NCBI GenBank assembly: GCA_017860335.1
Contig: JAFNAU010000002.1
Span: 1-25,974 of the forward strand
Reading direction: 5' to 3'
DNA length: 25,974 nucleotides
Source of the DNA: Bacteroidota bacterium
GTDB taxonomy: Bacteria; Bacteroidota; Bacteroidia; Bacteroidales; Paludibacteraceae
Each line of letters opens with the position of its first letter. Within the stretch, counting starts at the first letter, position 1. Position numbers and translations under genes: made by a program. Below, piece after piece: positions 8,791-17,328 of this stretch. The notes beneath the pieces are model-generated. The model did not search any database. It saw only the letters and a program-made list of their open reading frames with translations, and had not been told where the DNA came from.

Positions 8791-9783
8791 ATGAAATCAA
8801 AAGTAAGTATCGTTGTTCCAGTCCATAATGCAGGTAAATTCTTCTCCCGCTGTTTGGATTCGCTCATCGGGCAGACCCTTACTGACATTGAAATTATTCT
8901 GGTGCTCGATGTACCAACCGATGGCAGTGATAAGGTGGCTGAACAGTATGCACTCAATGATAATCGTATCCGTATTGTAAGGAATACAACCAATTTGCAT
9001 ATCGGATATTCGCGCGATGCGGGAATTGAAGCTGCTGAAGGCGATTATATAGGTTTCTCTGATGATGATGATATTTGTCACCCGCGAATGTTTGAAGTCT
9101 TATATGAAAAAGCTCAAACCTGTCATGCCGACATTGTGGTAAGCAACTACTGTAACGAAGTAAATGGGAAAATTGATAATTATTGCTTTCCGGAACAGCT
9201 GTCCGAAAAGGAATTTAAACAAAAATATCTCGAAGCACTGATACGTGGCAATCACTCGCAGCCGGACACCGTTTCTTTTAATAACGTGAACCCGGTTTGG
9301 AACCAGATATTCAGTCGTGAATTACTGAATCAAAACAATATCCGCTTCACCGACAACAGGAAAGTATCCATGGAAGACGTTATCTTCAATATTCAGGCAC
9401 ACTTTTATGCACGGAAAGTGGAATTTGTTCCGCAGGTATTCTACCGGCACATTATCAATGAAAAGAATGCGTTCAATAATTACGACTACCTCTCGCCCGA
9501 AAAAGTAACGGCGCACATTCATTTTGTGCATCGCTTCATGCAAGAGAATGGGATGTTAAGTGATTATCAGGATTTGTATTTGATTTGTATTATCAAACGC
9601 CTTTATACTTCTTTCAGAAATGAAATCAGATTTAAGCGAATCTTTCATGTAATCCCGTTTATCGGAAAAATAAGGAATAATGCTGATTTACAGCAGGCTA
9701 TAAGTCCGCTTTTCGAGAAAAAACAGCTGCTGAAAAGAATGCCTGTTACGAAAAGGTTATTCGCTTTCCTGATTCGAAAATAG
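8791..9783 (+). CDS. Family 2 glycosyltransferase (GT-A fold)
   Basis: This 330-residue enzyme has a typical GT2 N-terminal domain: VSIVVPVHNAGKFFSRCLDSL at the start, GYSRDAGIEAAEGDYIGFSDDDD with the metal/nucleotide-binding acidic cluster at residues 91-94, and a KVSMEDVIFN motif later that supplies the probable catalytic acidic residue. It would transfer a sugar from a nucleotide donor onto a growing lipid-linked glycan at the cytosolic face of the inner membrane. Donor and acceptor cannot be read from the sequence. Its stop codon lies 6 bp from the stop of the convergent nucleotidyltransferase gene, with no terminator between. G+C returns to the local average, unlike the methyltransferase before it. 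Confidence 0.9.
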   Translation: MKSKVSIVVPVHNAGKFFSRCLDSLIGQTLTDIEIILVLDVPTDGSDKVAEQYALNDNRIRIVRNTTNLHIGYSRDAGIEAAEGDYIGFSDDDDICHPRMFEVLYEKAQTCHADIVVSNYCNEVNGKIDNYCFPEQLSEKEFKQKYLEALIRGNHSQPDTVSFNNVNPVWNQIFSRELLNQNNIRFTDNRKVSMEDVIFNIQAHFYARKVEFVPQVFYRHIINEKNAFNNYDYLSPEKVTAHIHFVHRFMQENGMLSDYQDLYLICIIKRLYTSFRNEIRFKRIFHVIPFIGKIRNNADLQQAISPLFEKKQLLKRMPVTKRLFAFLIRK

Positions 9784-9789
9784 CAGCCT

Positions 9790-10494
9790 TCAGAATACAA
9801 AATTATTTTCAGTAGAATCTTTGCAGGCTTTTTCGTAATCATCGGGTCGACCGATGTCCAGCCAGTAACCCGAGTGTATCTTCACGGTTGCCGGATGCTG
9901 GTCTTTTATAAGATCAAGCATCAGGTGATCAAATCCGTAGAACTGATTCTCGGGAATATATTCAAGTATTTTATTACTGGCCATATACACTCCCATACTC
10001 ACATTATATCGGTTGGTAGGCTTCTCGATAAAATCTGACAGTTTGTTGTCTGCACCTATTTCCAGTACGCCGTAATCCACTTTCTGGTCGCGGGTAAAGG
10101 CTGAAACGGTGAAAATATTCCCGGAACGTACATGCTCATCGTAAAACGATCCGAAGTCCAGATCGGTCAGTACATCTCCGTTCATTACCAGAAAGTTTTC
10201 GGGCAGATCATGGATAAGTTTGAGAGGACCCATGGTGCTCAGTGGCTTGTCTTCGAGCGAGTAATCGATGGTAACACCCCACTTGCTGCCGTCACCGCAA
10301 AAAGCACGGATGATATCAGCCATATGGTTCACGGTTATGGTGATGTGGTCGAACCCCGATTTGGCAAGCTGACGGATTATGATTTCAAGAATAGGCATTT
10401 CGCCTACCGGTACGAGCGGTTTGGGCAGACTTACCGTGTAGGGTTTTAACCGTGTGCCTTTTCCGCCTGCTAGTATGACTGCTCTTTTAGACAT
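9790..10494 (-). CDS. Sugar-1-phosphate nucleotidyltransferase
   Basis: This 234-residue NTP-transferase makes an NDP-sugar from NTP and sugar-1-phosphate. It has the signature AVILAGGKGTRLKPYT, the substrate loop LPKPLVPVGEMPILE, the metal-binding NGDVLTDLDF and the end motif SGYWLDIGRPDDYEKA. The short, single-domain form resembles HddC/RfbF-type and PtmE-type enzymes without CBS domains. Nucleotide and sugar are not determined. Its start overlaps the end of the LegB-like gene by 8 bp, which implies coupled translation and a shared pathway. Most plausibly it supplies the activated sugar that the dehydratase modifies. Confidence 0.9.
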   Translation of the reverse strand: MSKRAVILAGGKGTRLKPYTVSLPKPLVPVGEMPILEIIIRQLAKSGFDHITITVNHMADIIRAFCGDGSKWGVTIDYSLEDKPLSTMGPLKLIHDLPENFLVMNGDVLTDLDFGSFYDEHVRSGNIFTVSAFTRDQKVDYGVLEIGADNKLSDFIEKPTNRYNVSMGVYMASNKILEYIPENQFYGFDHLMLDLIKDQHPATVKIHSGYWLDIGRPDDYEKACKDSTENNFVF

Positions 10495-11461
10495 TGTAAA
10501 TATCAGATTTGAAGTACGACATATTTTCTCTGATCCAGCCGATGGTTTCCGCTAACCCGGTTTCGAGTGTGTAATCGGGCGTCCAGTTTGTGCTGGCTTT
10601 GATTTTGGTATTGTTGCAGAATAGCCGTTCAACTTCACTTTTGTCGGGTCGTATGCGCTGTTCGTCAGCAATAATCTCCACCTCTGTTCCAATGATATTC
10701 GCGATAAGTTTTACCAGATTCCCGATGGTAATTTCTTCACTCATCCCGATATTTGTAATTTCACCATAAAGTCCGTCGGCTTTAGCTATTTCCAGAAAGC
10801 CTTTTGCAGTGTCTTTGACAAAGGTAAGGTCGCGGGTAGGGGTCAGATTGCCCAGTTTCAGCGATCTGCTGCCATTGAGTATCTGAGTGGAAACGGTTGG
10901 TATGATGGCTCTGGCTGATTGCCGGGGTCCGTAGGTGTTGAACGGGCGAACAATTTTCACCGGAAGGTCGAATGATTTGAAATAACTTACAGAAAGCTGG
11001 TCGGCTCCGATTTTTGTGGCCGAGTAGGGTGATTGACCGACCATCGGATGGTTTTCATCAATCGGAACATATTGTGCTGTACCGTAGGTTTCGCTGGTCG
11101 ATGTTACCATCAGTTTCTCAATGTTCAGCAGTCTGGCCGCCTGAAGTACGTTATAAGTTCCATCAATATTTGTTTTGATGTAAGCCTGCGGCGAAACATA
11201 AGAATACGGAATTCCGATAAGTGCAGCCAGATGAAAAACCGTATCACAGCCCTGCATGGCTGCAAATACCGAATCGTAATCGCGGATATCACCGGTTACT
11301 ACCTGTATTTTGTTTCTCACAGGACTGCTGTCCAGCCATCCCCACTTATTCCAGGAGTTGTAATGTACAAATGCTTTTACCTGATAGCCTTCTGCAACGA
11401 GCAACTCAGTGAGATGTGAGCCGATAAAACCTCCGGCTCCGGTTACGAGTATATTTTTCAT
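10487..11461 (-). CDS. legB: LegB-like NAD-dependent 4,6-dehydratase (SDR)
   Basis: This 324-residue extended short-chain dehydrogenase has the NAD-binding motif TGAGGFIGSH, active-site TSTSETYG and Tyr146-x3-Lys150 (SPYSATK). Several stretches recall the LegB subgroup of nucleotide-hexosamine 4,6-dehydratases: AFVHYNSWNKWGWLD, IPYSYVSPQAYIKTN, RPFNTYGPRQSARAIIPT and RIRPDKSEVERL. Enzymes of this subgroup convert an NDP-GlcNAc to the 4-keto-6-deoxy sugar for legionaminic acid or related 6-deoxy amino sugars. The partner LegC aminotransferase, acetyltransferase and synthase genes are absent from the window, so the final sugar is unknown. It lies 15 bp after the upstream SDR and overlaps the nucleotidyltransferase. 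Confidence 0.82.
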   Translation of the reverse strand: MKNILVTGAGGFIGSHLTELLVAEGYQVKAFVHYNSWNKWGWLDSSPVRNKIQVVTGDIRDYDSVFAAMQGCDTVFHLAALIGIPYSYVSPQAYIKTNIDGTYNVLQAARLLNIEKLMVTSTSETYGTAQYVPIDENHPMVGQSPYSATKIGADQLSVSYFKSFDLPVKIVRPFNTYGPRQSARAIIPTVSTQILNGSRSLKLGNLTPTRDLTFVKDTAKGFLEIAKADGLYGEITNIGMSEEITIGNLVKLIANIIGTEVEIIADEQRIRPDKSEVERLFCNNTKIKASTNWTPDYTLETGLAETIGWIRENMSYFKSDIYNV

Positions 11462-11476
11462 TTTTGTCTGTATTTT

Positions 11477-12322
11477 TCAATCCATCATGGACTTTATTCC
11501 CTCAATAAGAGAAATTTTTGGTGTCCAGTGTAGTTCTTTTTTTATTTTTGTGATATCGGCAATCGTGTCCAGCACTTCATTCGGACGGATTTCGCGGGTA
11601 CATTCATAGTCAACCTCATGTCTGGAAAGTGTCCTGATAATATCAATAATTTCTTTGACCGAATAGCTTTCGCCGGTTCCCAGATTGTATGTTTGCAGCG
11701 TTGGTTGTAAATTTGGTGTCTGCAATGCCAGAATTACAGCTTCAACGATGTCGGTAACGTGAATATAATCTCTTTTTGGTCTGTCGTCTTTTATTACAAT
11801 TTTACCCGTTTTAACCTGACTGATGATGGTTGGTATCAGAAAGTCCGGATTCTGACCTTTGCCGTAGATGTTGAACGGCCTGAAAATAGTAACGGGAACT
11901 TGAAAATCGCGGTTGTAGCCTTCGCACAGGCTTTCGCAGATCACTTTGGTCTGAGAATACGGATTGTATGCTTCAATCCGGTGTCGTTCATCTATGGGCT
12001 GATACTGAGGATTGCCGTACATGTACGAACTGAAATAGATCATACGGGCTTTGTTTAAGCGGCAAAGTTCCAGCATATTGAGCGTGCCGAGGTAGTTGAC
12101 TTCGTAAAATTTCTTCGGATCACGGAACGATGCCGGTACGAACGAAAGATTAGCCAGGTGAATAAGGATGTCGAAATCTTTCATATCCTTTACCTCGTCC
12201 CAGTTGCAAATATTTATGCCGTTTTGGAGGTCGCAAAGTATGAGGTCGGCTTGCAAGTCCTGCAATCTTCTGATCAGATAACTTCCGATAAAACCTGAAT
12301 AGCCGGTGACGAGAATTTTCAT
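11477..12322 (-). CDS. NAD-dependent epimerase/dehydratase (SDR)
   Basis: This 281-residue extended SDR has the cofactor motif VTGYSGFIGSY at the N-terminus, FSSYMYG containing the catalytic Ser (98/99) and Tyr122-x3-Lys126 (NPYSQTK). RPFNIYGKGQNPDFLIP and RDYIHVTDIVEA are typical of nucleotide-sugar epimerases, dehydratases and reductases. It is shorter than UDP-glucose 4-epimerase and nearer to 4-ketoreductase-type members, so it may reduce or epimerise the 4-keto product of the LegB-like enzyme next to it. That is inferred from adjacency. It is the first gene of the three-gene minus-strand nucleotide-sugar unit and is divergent from the GT4 gene. Confidence 0.85.
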   Translation of the reverse strand: MKILVTGYSGFIGSYLIRRLQDLQADLILCDLQNGINICNWDEVKDMKDFDILIHLANLSFVPASFRDPKKFYEVNYLGTLNMLELCRLNKARMIYFSSYMYGNPQYQPIDERHRIEAYNPYSQTKVICESLCEGYNRDFQVPVTIFRPFNIYGKGQNPDFLIPTIISQVKTGKIVIKDDRPKRDYIHVTDIVEAVILALQTPNLQPTLQTYNLGTGESYSVKEIIDIIRTLSRHEVDYECTREIRPNEVLDTIADITKIKKELHWTPKISLIEGIKSMMD

Positions 12323-12349
12323 ATACGGGTTTAATTTATTTTCGAGTCA

Positions 12350-12357
12350 CAAAGTTA
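12350..12357 (-). promoter_or_regulatory. -7 box for the SDR/legB/nucleotidyltransferase unit
   Basis: On the minus strand the site reads TAACTTTG, matching TAnnTTTG, 28-35 nt upstream of the SDR start. No clear -33 element. Confidence 0.45.
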
Positions 12358-12408
12358 AATAAAAAACCTGATTTTTATTTTCCGATACTCAATTCTGTGA
12401 AGATTGTT

Positions 12409-12416
12409 TATCTTTG
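12409..12416 (+). promoter_or_regulatory. -7 box for the GT4 gene
   Basis: TATCTTTG matches TAnnTTTG and lies 27 nt upstream of the ATG at 12444. Its position argues against the in-frame TTG codons at 12414-12419 as translation starts, since they would sit in the promoter itself. Confidence 0.5.
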
Positions 12417-12443
12417 TTGGCTGAAACAGCAAATTTCGTCAGT

Positions 12444-13547
12444 ATGACCACTAAAAAAAAACTCCGGATTGTTTACATCAAACCCAACGATACATCCTTC
12501 ATCCGCAACGATCAATTGATATTTGAAAAGTATTACGAGGTTATACCTGTATTGCTCTCTCAGTCGGCAGGTAAGATCCGGTACGGCATCAATAATATCA
12601 AACTTTTTTTCGGACTGCTGGCCAGCGGTATGAGAAAGGATACTATCTTTGTTGCCTGGTTTGCCGATTACCATTCGGCTGTGATGGCACTTGCAGGTAA
12701 ACTCACCGGACGCAAAACGGTGGTTTTGATTGGCGGACAGGAAGCTGTATGCTATCCGGAACTGAACAAGGGAGTGTACCGCAGCAAATTTCGCGGTGCT
12801 TTTGTAAAATATGCACTCAGCAATGTCAGCCTGATTGTAGCCAATCACCAGTCGCTCATTTATCACGAAAATTATTATTATAATCCTGAAAATCCGCATA
12901 TCGATGGTATCAGACACTATGTAAAGGGATTAAACACTCCCGTGGAGATAGTTTACAACGGTATTAATCCTCAGAAATTCGTTCGTGATTATTCTATACC
13001 GAAAGAAAATAATCTTGTGCTGACAGTTGGAACCATGAGCCATACTGGTGATTTTTACAACAAAGGTTTTGATCTTTTCATTCAGGCTGCCGGGCGGAAT
13101 CCCGATTTGCAGTTTATCCTTATCGGTCTCAATCCTGCTTATCTGGAATGGACGGAGGAAAATTATCACACTTCCGGAATAACGAATTTGCGGATTATTC
13201 CTTCCTATTGTCCGCAGGAGATACTCAACGAAAGTTACAACAGGGCAAAAATTTTTGTGCAGGCTTCTATTACCGAAGGTATGCCAAATACACTCAGCGA
13301 AGCCATGTTACTCGAATGTATTCCTGTAGGGTCAAATATCAACGGCATCCCCGACGCGATAGGCGATACGGGTGTTGTAATCAAACGCCGGAAGGTGGAG
13401 GAACTGGAAACTGCCATTCGTCTGGCATTGAAGAAAGACAGCGGATTGCTCGCCCGACAGCGGGTAACCGAACTGTTTTCGTTTGCCGGAAGAGAAAATA
13501 AACTGGTCGGAATACTTGACGGCTTAGGTGAAAGAAAGAATAAATAA
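12444..13547 (+). CDS. Family 4 glycosyltransferase (GT-B fold)
   Basis: This 367-residue enzyme of the GT1/GT4 type transfers a sugar with retention of configuration. The C-terminal domain has VLTVGTMSHTGDFYNKGFD and the EX7E motif ITEGMPNTLSEAMLLECIPV that binds the donor nucleotide sugar. The N-terminal domain holds the acceptor side (VVLIGGQEAVCYPELNKG, SLIVANHQSLIYHE). I start at ATG 12444 (MTTKKKLRIV), just after a promoter -7 box. It is the only plus-strand gene between the minus-strand SDR unit and the convergent flippase, and it lies 18 bp from the stop of the flippase. The role is assembly of a cell-surface glycan; specificity is unknown. Confidence 0.9.
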   Translation: MTTKKKLRIVYIKPNDTSFIRNDQLIFEKYYEVIPVLLSQSAGKIRYGINNIKLFFGLLASGMRKDTIFVAWFADYHSAVMALAGKLTGRKTVVLIGGQEAVCYPELNKGVYRSKFRGAFVKYALSNVSLIVANHQSLIYHENYYYNPENPHIDGIRHYVKGLNTPVEIVYNGINPQKFVRDYSIPKENNLVLTVGTMSHTGDFYNKGFDLFIQAAGRNPDLQFILIGLNPAYLEWTEENYHTSGITNLRIIPSYCPQEILNESYNRAKIFVQASITEGMPNTLSEAMLLECIPVGSNINGIPDAIGDTGVVIKRRKVEELETAIRLALKKDSGLLARQRVTELFSFAGRENKLVGILDGLGERKNK

Positions 13548-13565
13548 TTTTTCTGACTGCCGGAT

Positions 13566-15017
13566 TTATTTACGAAGGAGTGTTTTTATCGTTTTTGTTG
13601 CCAGCGAGCTGATAGTTGTGTAAATATTCTTGTAAAACAACCGGATGGAGATTATATATATAATTCCAGCGGCTGCCATTTCAATGATTAGCAGGACAAT
13701 ATCTGTTAAGGGCAGAAATGATATTGCCTTAATTATCAGCGCAATCAATAGCCCGATACCTGCTGCAGGCAGAATATCTTTCAGCTGATTTTTCCAGTAA
13801 TGATTAATTTCACGTTTTACTTCCACCATGGTAATGAAATAGCCAATCCAGCAGGCCAGGACATAACCGGCTATCATTATTTTACTTCCCAGGCTGAACA
13901 ATGCCACCACCGAAAGTAAAATCAATCCTTTTTTGATGATTTCAGTCCGGAAGGTGATTTTTGATTTACCACGGGCATTCAAAGTGTTGATGTTCAGTTG
14001 ATAAAGGCATGAGACCAGATTGGCGGCACAAATGAGTTGAAAATATGGTACAGCCGGCAACCATATTTCACCAATCAGCGATACGATGAGATTCTTGGCG
14101 CTGGCGATGAGAAAAAATCCGGCAGGTATCACGATGATAGCCGTCTTATGTGAGAATTCTCTCAGAAGGTGTTTAAGCCTTTCGGTTTGCTCATGAATTT
14201 GTGAAAACACATTGTAGGTCGTTCCTGTCAGTACCGACACAAAAGCATAATTTACGGTTTCACTTTGCTTGTTAGCCTGAACGTAATATCCGATTTCTTT
14301 CGGAAAAAACTTTCCGTATATCAGGGTGAAAATATTGTTGAAAATGACATTCAATATCCCGGTACCCAGCAATCCGATGCTGAAATGCCAGTGCTCGCGA
14401 ATGTAATTAAATGAAAAAAATGACAACGGTTTCCACCTGACAAAGTAGAAAAAACAAATCATCCGGACGAAATGATAACAAACAAGCTGCACGGCTAATG
14501 CCCATACACCAAAACCCATGATAGCCATTGTTGCACCAACAGTGCCACTGATAATGGTGGATATGAAATTGACTTTGGTAATGTTCTTGTAATCGAGTTT
14601 TATCCCCAGAATATTAATTTGTACAAGATAAAATGCATTAAGAATGATTACAATAAATGTAAATCTTGAGAGATTGACAAGTTCTGGCTGATGAAAGAAC
14701 GCGGCAATGGATGGAGCGCTGAAATACAAAATGACATAGAGTAAGATGCCGATAAAAACATTGAAGAAAAAAATGGTGCTGAATTCCTGCTGATCTTTCG
14801 ATTTTTTGCGCACCAAGGCCTGACCGAAACCACTTTCAACCAAAACAAACGACAATCCGTTGAAAATTGCAAGCATGCCGAAAAGTCCGAAATCGTCAGG
14901 GACAATATTGTTTGCCAGTATCAGACCTACTAGAAACTGTATGGCTTGCTGTCCAAACCGGTCGGCCGTTGACCATTTCAGTGCACTGATGGTTTTTTCT
15001 TTCAGGTTGTCGCTCAT
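13566..15017 (-). CDS. Wzx/WzxC-like polysaccharide flippase (MOP superfamily)
   Basis: This 483-residue integral membrane protein has about 12-14 hydrophobic helices and few long loops. It begins MSDNLKEKTISALKWSTADRF and carries GLILANNIVPDDFGLFGMLAIFNG and VESGFGQALVRKKS, features of the WzxC/TuaB branch of polysaccharide transporters. It would flip undecaprenyl-linked oligosaccharide across the inner membrane. It completes the set needed for a Wzx-type pathway (nucleotide sugars, glycosyltransferases, flippase), but no Wzy polymerase or initiating glycosyltransferase is visible here. Length is normal for the family. It starts 64 bp after the stop of the S46 peptidase gene on the same strand. 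Confidence 0.88.
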   Translation of the reverse strand: MSDNLKEKTISALKWSTADRFGQQAIQFLVGLILANNIVPDDFGLFGMLAIFNGLSFVLVESGFGQALVRKKSKDQQEFSTIFFFNVFIGILLYVILYFSAPSIAAFFHQPELVNLSRFTFIVIILNAFYLVQINILGIKLDYKNITKVNFISTIISGTVGATMAIMGFGVWALAVQLVCYHFVRMICFFYFVRWKPLSFFSFNYIREHWHFSIGLLGTGILNVIFNNIFTLIYGKFFPKEIGYYVQANKQSETVNYAFVSVLTGTTYNVFSQIHEQTERLKHLLREFSHKTAIIVIPAGFFLIASAKNLIVSLIGEIWLPAVPYFQLICAANLVSCLYQLNINTLNARGKSKITFRTEIIKKGLILLSVVALFSLGSKIMIAGYVLACWIGYFITMVEVKREINHYWKNQLKDILPAAGIGLLIALIIKAISFLPLTDIVLLIIEMAAAGIIYIISIRLFYKNIYTTISSLATKTIKTLLRK

Positions 15018-15027
15018 AAATATAATG

Positions 15028-15057
15028 AAGCAGTTGACACGTAGCTGCCAACTGCTT
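15028..15057. terminator. Hairpin between S46 peptidase and flippase genes
   Basis: AAGCAGTTG pairs perfectly with CAACTGCTT over a 12-nt loop. The T-tract is on the plus side (CTGCTTTTTT), whereas both flanking genes run on the minus strand, where the flank is CATTATATTT. It may be a weak terminator or attenuator between the two genes. Confidence 0.4.
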
Positions 15058-15081
15058 TTTTATAGGATTCTCTTTTTTATA

Positions 15082-17202
15082 TTATTTTATCGTCAGTTCT
15101 TTGATCAACCGGTCGGCACCACCTACTTTTTCCATTATGAAAAGTACATAACGGATATCAACACTGATGGTGCGTTGCATGTTGGGCTCGAATACAATAT
15201 CGCCGCTCAGGGCTTCCCAGTTGCCGTCAAATGCCAGTCCGATCAGTTCTCCTTTGGCATTGAACACAGGACTTCCCGAGTTGCCTCCGGTGATGTCGTT
15301 GTTGCTGATAAACGCTACATGCATCTCACCGGTTTTAGCATCTACATACTGACCAAAGTTTTTTGCCAGAATTGCACTTTTCAGTTTTTCGGGTACAACA
15401 AATTCCGGATTATTCGGATTCTCTTTTTCCAGAATTCCCCGGGTTGTAGTGTAATAATCATACGTTGCAGCATCAGCCGGATTGTAACGGCCTACCTGTC
15501 CGTATGTCAATCGCATGGTGAAGTTAGCATTCGGATAACGAGCAGTGTTATTTTCAGCCGCGATTTCTTTAAGACCGGCTTCATATAAACGTTCAGCATC
15601 GTCTATCTTCTCAACTGCGTTTATATAGTCTTTGCTGTTCAGAGAATTCATTGTCTTCAATACGTCATTGAAGAAGATCACGGCAGGGTCTTTGTCGAAA
15701 TTGTAGTTCTTTTTGTTGAGAGCAGCGCTTAGTTTCGAAGGAGATACAAATACTGACTTTTCAAAAAGATAAGCTGCATATTTGGCATAATCACCTCTGA
15801 ATTTTTTATCAATGGTGTTGTATATTTCCGGTAAAGCATCGGGAGTAACCGATTTTTTATAAGCATCGAGCAATACGGCAAATGTTGCCTGATCTACTTC
15901 AGGATAGTAATCTTTGTAGAATTCTTCGGCTTTTTTCAGTATTTTATCTGGAGAGTCGTTGTTTTTAATTCCCCGTTTTACCATGCTGGCCATGCGTGGA
16001 AGTTCTACGCCCGAAAGCAACGATTCACTCAGGTAACTTAAAGCATGACTGTAGGGGAAAATGGTATTATAACCGTCTTCGAGGTCTTTCAGTACTTTAC
16101 CATATTTATTCACCCGTTGCGGATCTGCTTTTACCCAGTCAGCGAATTCCTTTTCCTGTTTTTGTTTCTGAGCCACAACTTTCAGTTTTTCTATGGCGCT
16201 GTTCATGCCAATGCTGTTTTTCCAGTAATTGGAACTGCGTGCATATTTGCCGGCATAAGCAATGTTGATAGCTTCGTTGGCAAGCATATATTTTTTCCAC
16301 ACATCCTGTTTTGCTCCCCTGATTTCGATACGGGCTTTGTTGCCATTATTTACACGTTCGTTGATGCCCCACGAACTCAGGTAGCGTTCTGTTGAACCCG
16401 GATTGCCCAAAATCATGGTGTAGTCGCCGGGTTGATAACCCTGGTTGGATATGGCCACAAATCGTTTCGGGCTGTAAGGCACATTGTCTTTTGAATAATC
16501 AGCCGGTTTTCCGTCGGGTGCACAATAAACCCGGAATACCGAAAAGTCACCGGTGTGACGCGGATACATCCAGTTGTCTGTTTCACCGCCAAATTTTCCG
16601 ATAGACGACGGAGGTGCATAAGCAAAACGAACATCAGTAAATTTCTCGTAAACGAATAAATAGAATTCGTTACCTGAATAGAATGGTTTTATCTGAGCCG
16701 TGTAATGGGTTCCCTGTGTGGCTTCATTGCTGATGGCTTTGCAGATAGAATCCTGTACCTCGTTACGTTTTTTACCATTCAGATTGTCAATCTGAGGCAA
16801 TACGCGGTCGGTTACGTCTTCTACTTTTACCAGAAAAGTTACGGCAAGACCCGGCGATGGAATTTCATCCTTCAGTTCTTTTGCGGTAAAACCATCTTTC
16901 AGGTAGTTGTGTTCTACCGAGCTGTGTTTCTGTATGGCATCGTAACCGCAGTGGTGATTGGTGAAAACCAGACCTTCGGGCGAAACCATCACGCCGGTAC
17001 AACCGCCTCCAAAGATTACTACTGCATCTTTCAGACTTACATTTTTATCACTGTATATTTCCTCAGCAGTCATGGTCAGTCCGAGTCCATGCATTTTCTG
17101 AATGTTAAGTTTTTCTATTAAAGGTAACATCCACATACCTTCGTCGGCTTTTACACTCAGAAATAAAGTGAGTGAAAGCAGTAATACGGAAATTTTCTTC
17201 AT
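15082..17202 (-). CDS. S46 family dipeptidyl-peptidase, DPP7-type
   Basis: This 706-residue secreted serine exopeptidase removes dipeptides from peptide N-termini in the periplasm. The signal peptide is MKKISVLLLSLTLFLSVKA. The triad is visible as His84 (TNHHCG), Asp219 (RHTGDFSVFRVY) and Ser642 (GGNSGSPVF). The S1-specificity position 18 residues after the catalytic serine is Gly660 (LAFDGNWEA). In the characterised family DPP7 has Gly there (hydrophobic P1) and DPP11 has Arg (acidic P1), so this one is predicted DPP7-like. Length agrees with the family's usual 700-720. It lies 126 bp downstream of ilvE on the same strand with its own possible promoter. The role is protein and peptide utilisation. 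Confidence 0.93.
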   Translation of the reverse strand: MKKISVLLLSLTLFLSVKADEGMWMLPLIEKLNIQKMHGLGLTMTAEEIYSDKNVSLKDAVVIFGGGCTGVMVSPEGLVFTNHHCGYDAIQKHSSVEHNYLKDGFTAKELKDEIPSPGLAVTFLVKVEDVTDRVLPQIDNLNGKKRNEVQDSICKAISNEATQGTHYTAQIKPFYSGNEFYLFVYEKFTDVRFAYAPPSSIGKFGGETDNWMYPRHTGDFSVFRVYCAPDGKPADYSKDNVPYSPKRFVAISNQGYQPGDYTMILGNPGSTERYLSSWGINERVNNGNKARIEIRGAKQDVWKKYMLANEAINIAYAGKYARSSNYWKNSIGMNSAIEKLKVVAQKQKQEKEFADWVKADPQRVNKYGKVLKDLEDGYNTIFPYSHALSYLSESLLSGVELPRMASMVKRGIKNNDSPDKILKKAEEFYKDYYPEVDQATFAVLLDAYKKSVTPDALPEIYNTIDKKFRGDYAKYAAYLFEKSVFVSPSKLSAALNKKNYNFDKDPAVIFFNDVLKTMNSLNSKDYINAVEKIDDAERLYEAGLKEIAAENNTARYPNANFTMRLTYGQVGRYNPADAATYDYYTTTRGILEKENPNNPEFVVPEKLKSAILAKNFGQYVDAKTGEMHVAFISNNDITGGNSGSPVFNAKGELIGLAFDGNWEALSGDIVFEPNMQRTISVDIRYVLFIMEKVGGADRLIKELTIK

Positions 17203-17237
17203 TATTAATTTTTTGTTTTTGTCAGCAATATTGCGGA

Positions 17238-17245
17238 CAAATATG
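17238..17245 (-). promoter_or_regulatory. Near-consensus -7 box for the S46 peptidase gene
   Basis: On the minus strand CATATTTG differs by one base from TAnnTTTG and lies about 36-43 nt upstream of the ATG. No terminator is seen between ilvE and this gene, so read-through is also possible. Confidence 0.3.
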
Positions 17246-17328
17246 TATGTTTTTTTATGAGTTGACTTCGTTTTCTGATGGTATTTGTCACTTCTTCATA
17301 TGAAATTAGCTCAGGTTAAGCTGTAAAT

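Noticed and set aside
14860..15588. 242-codon plus-strand frame crossing the flippase and S46 peptidase genes
   Set aside because: It lies antisense to two well-supported genes, spans their intergenic gap and shows no recognisable domain.
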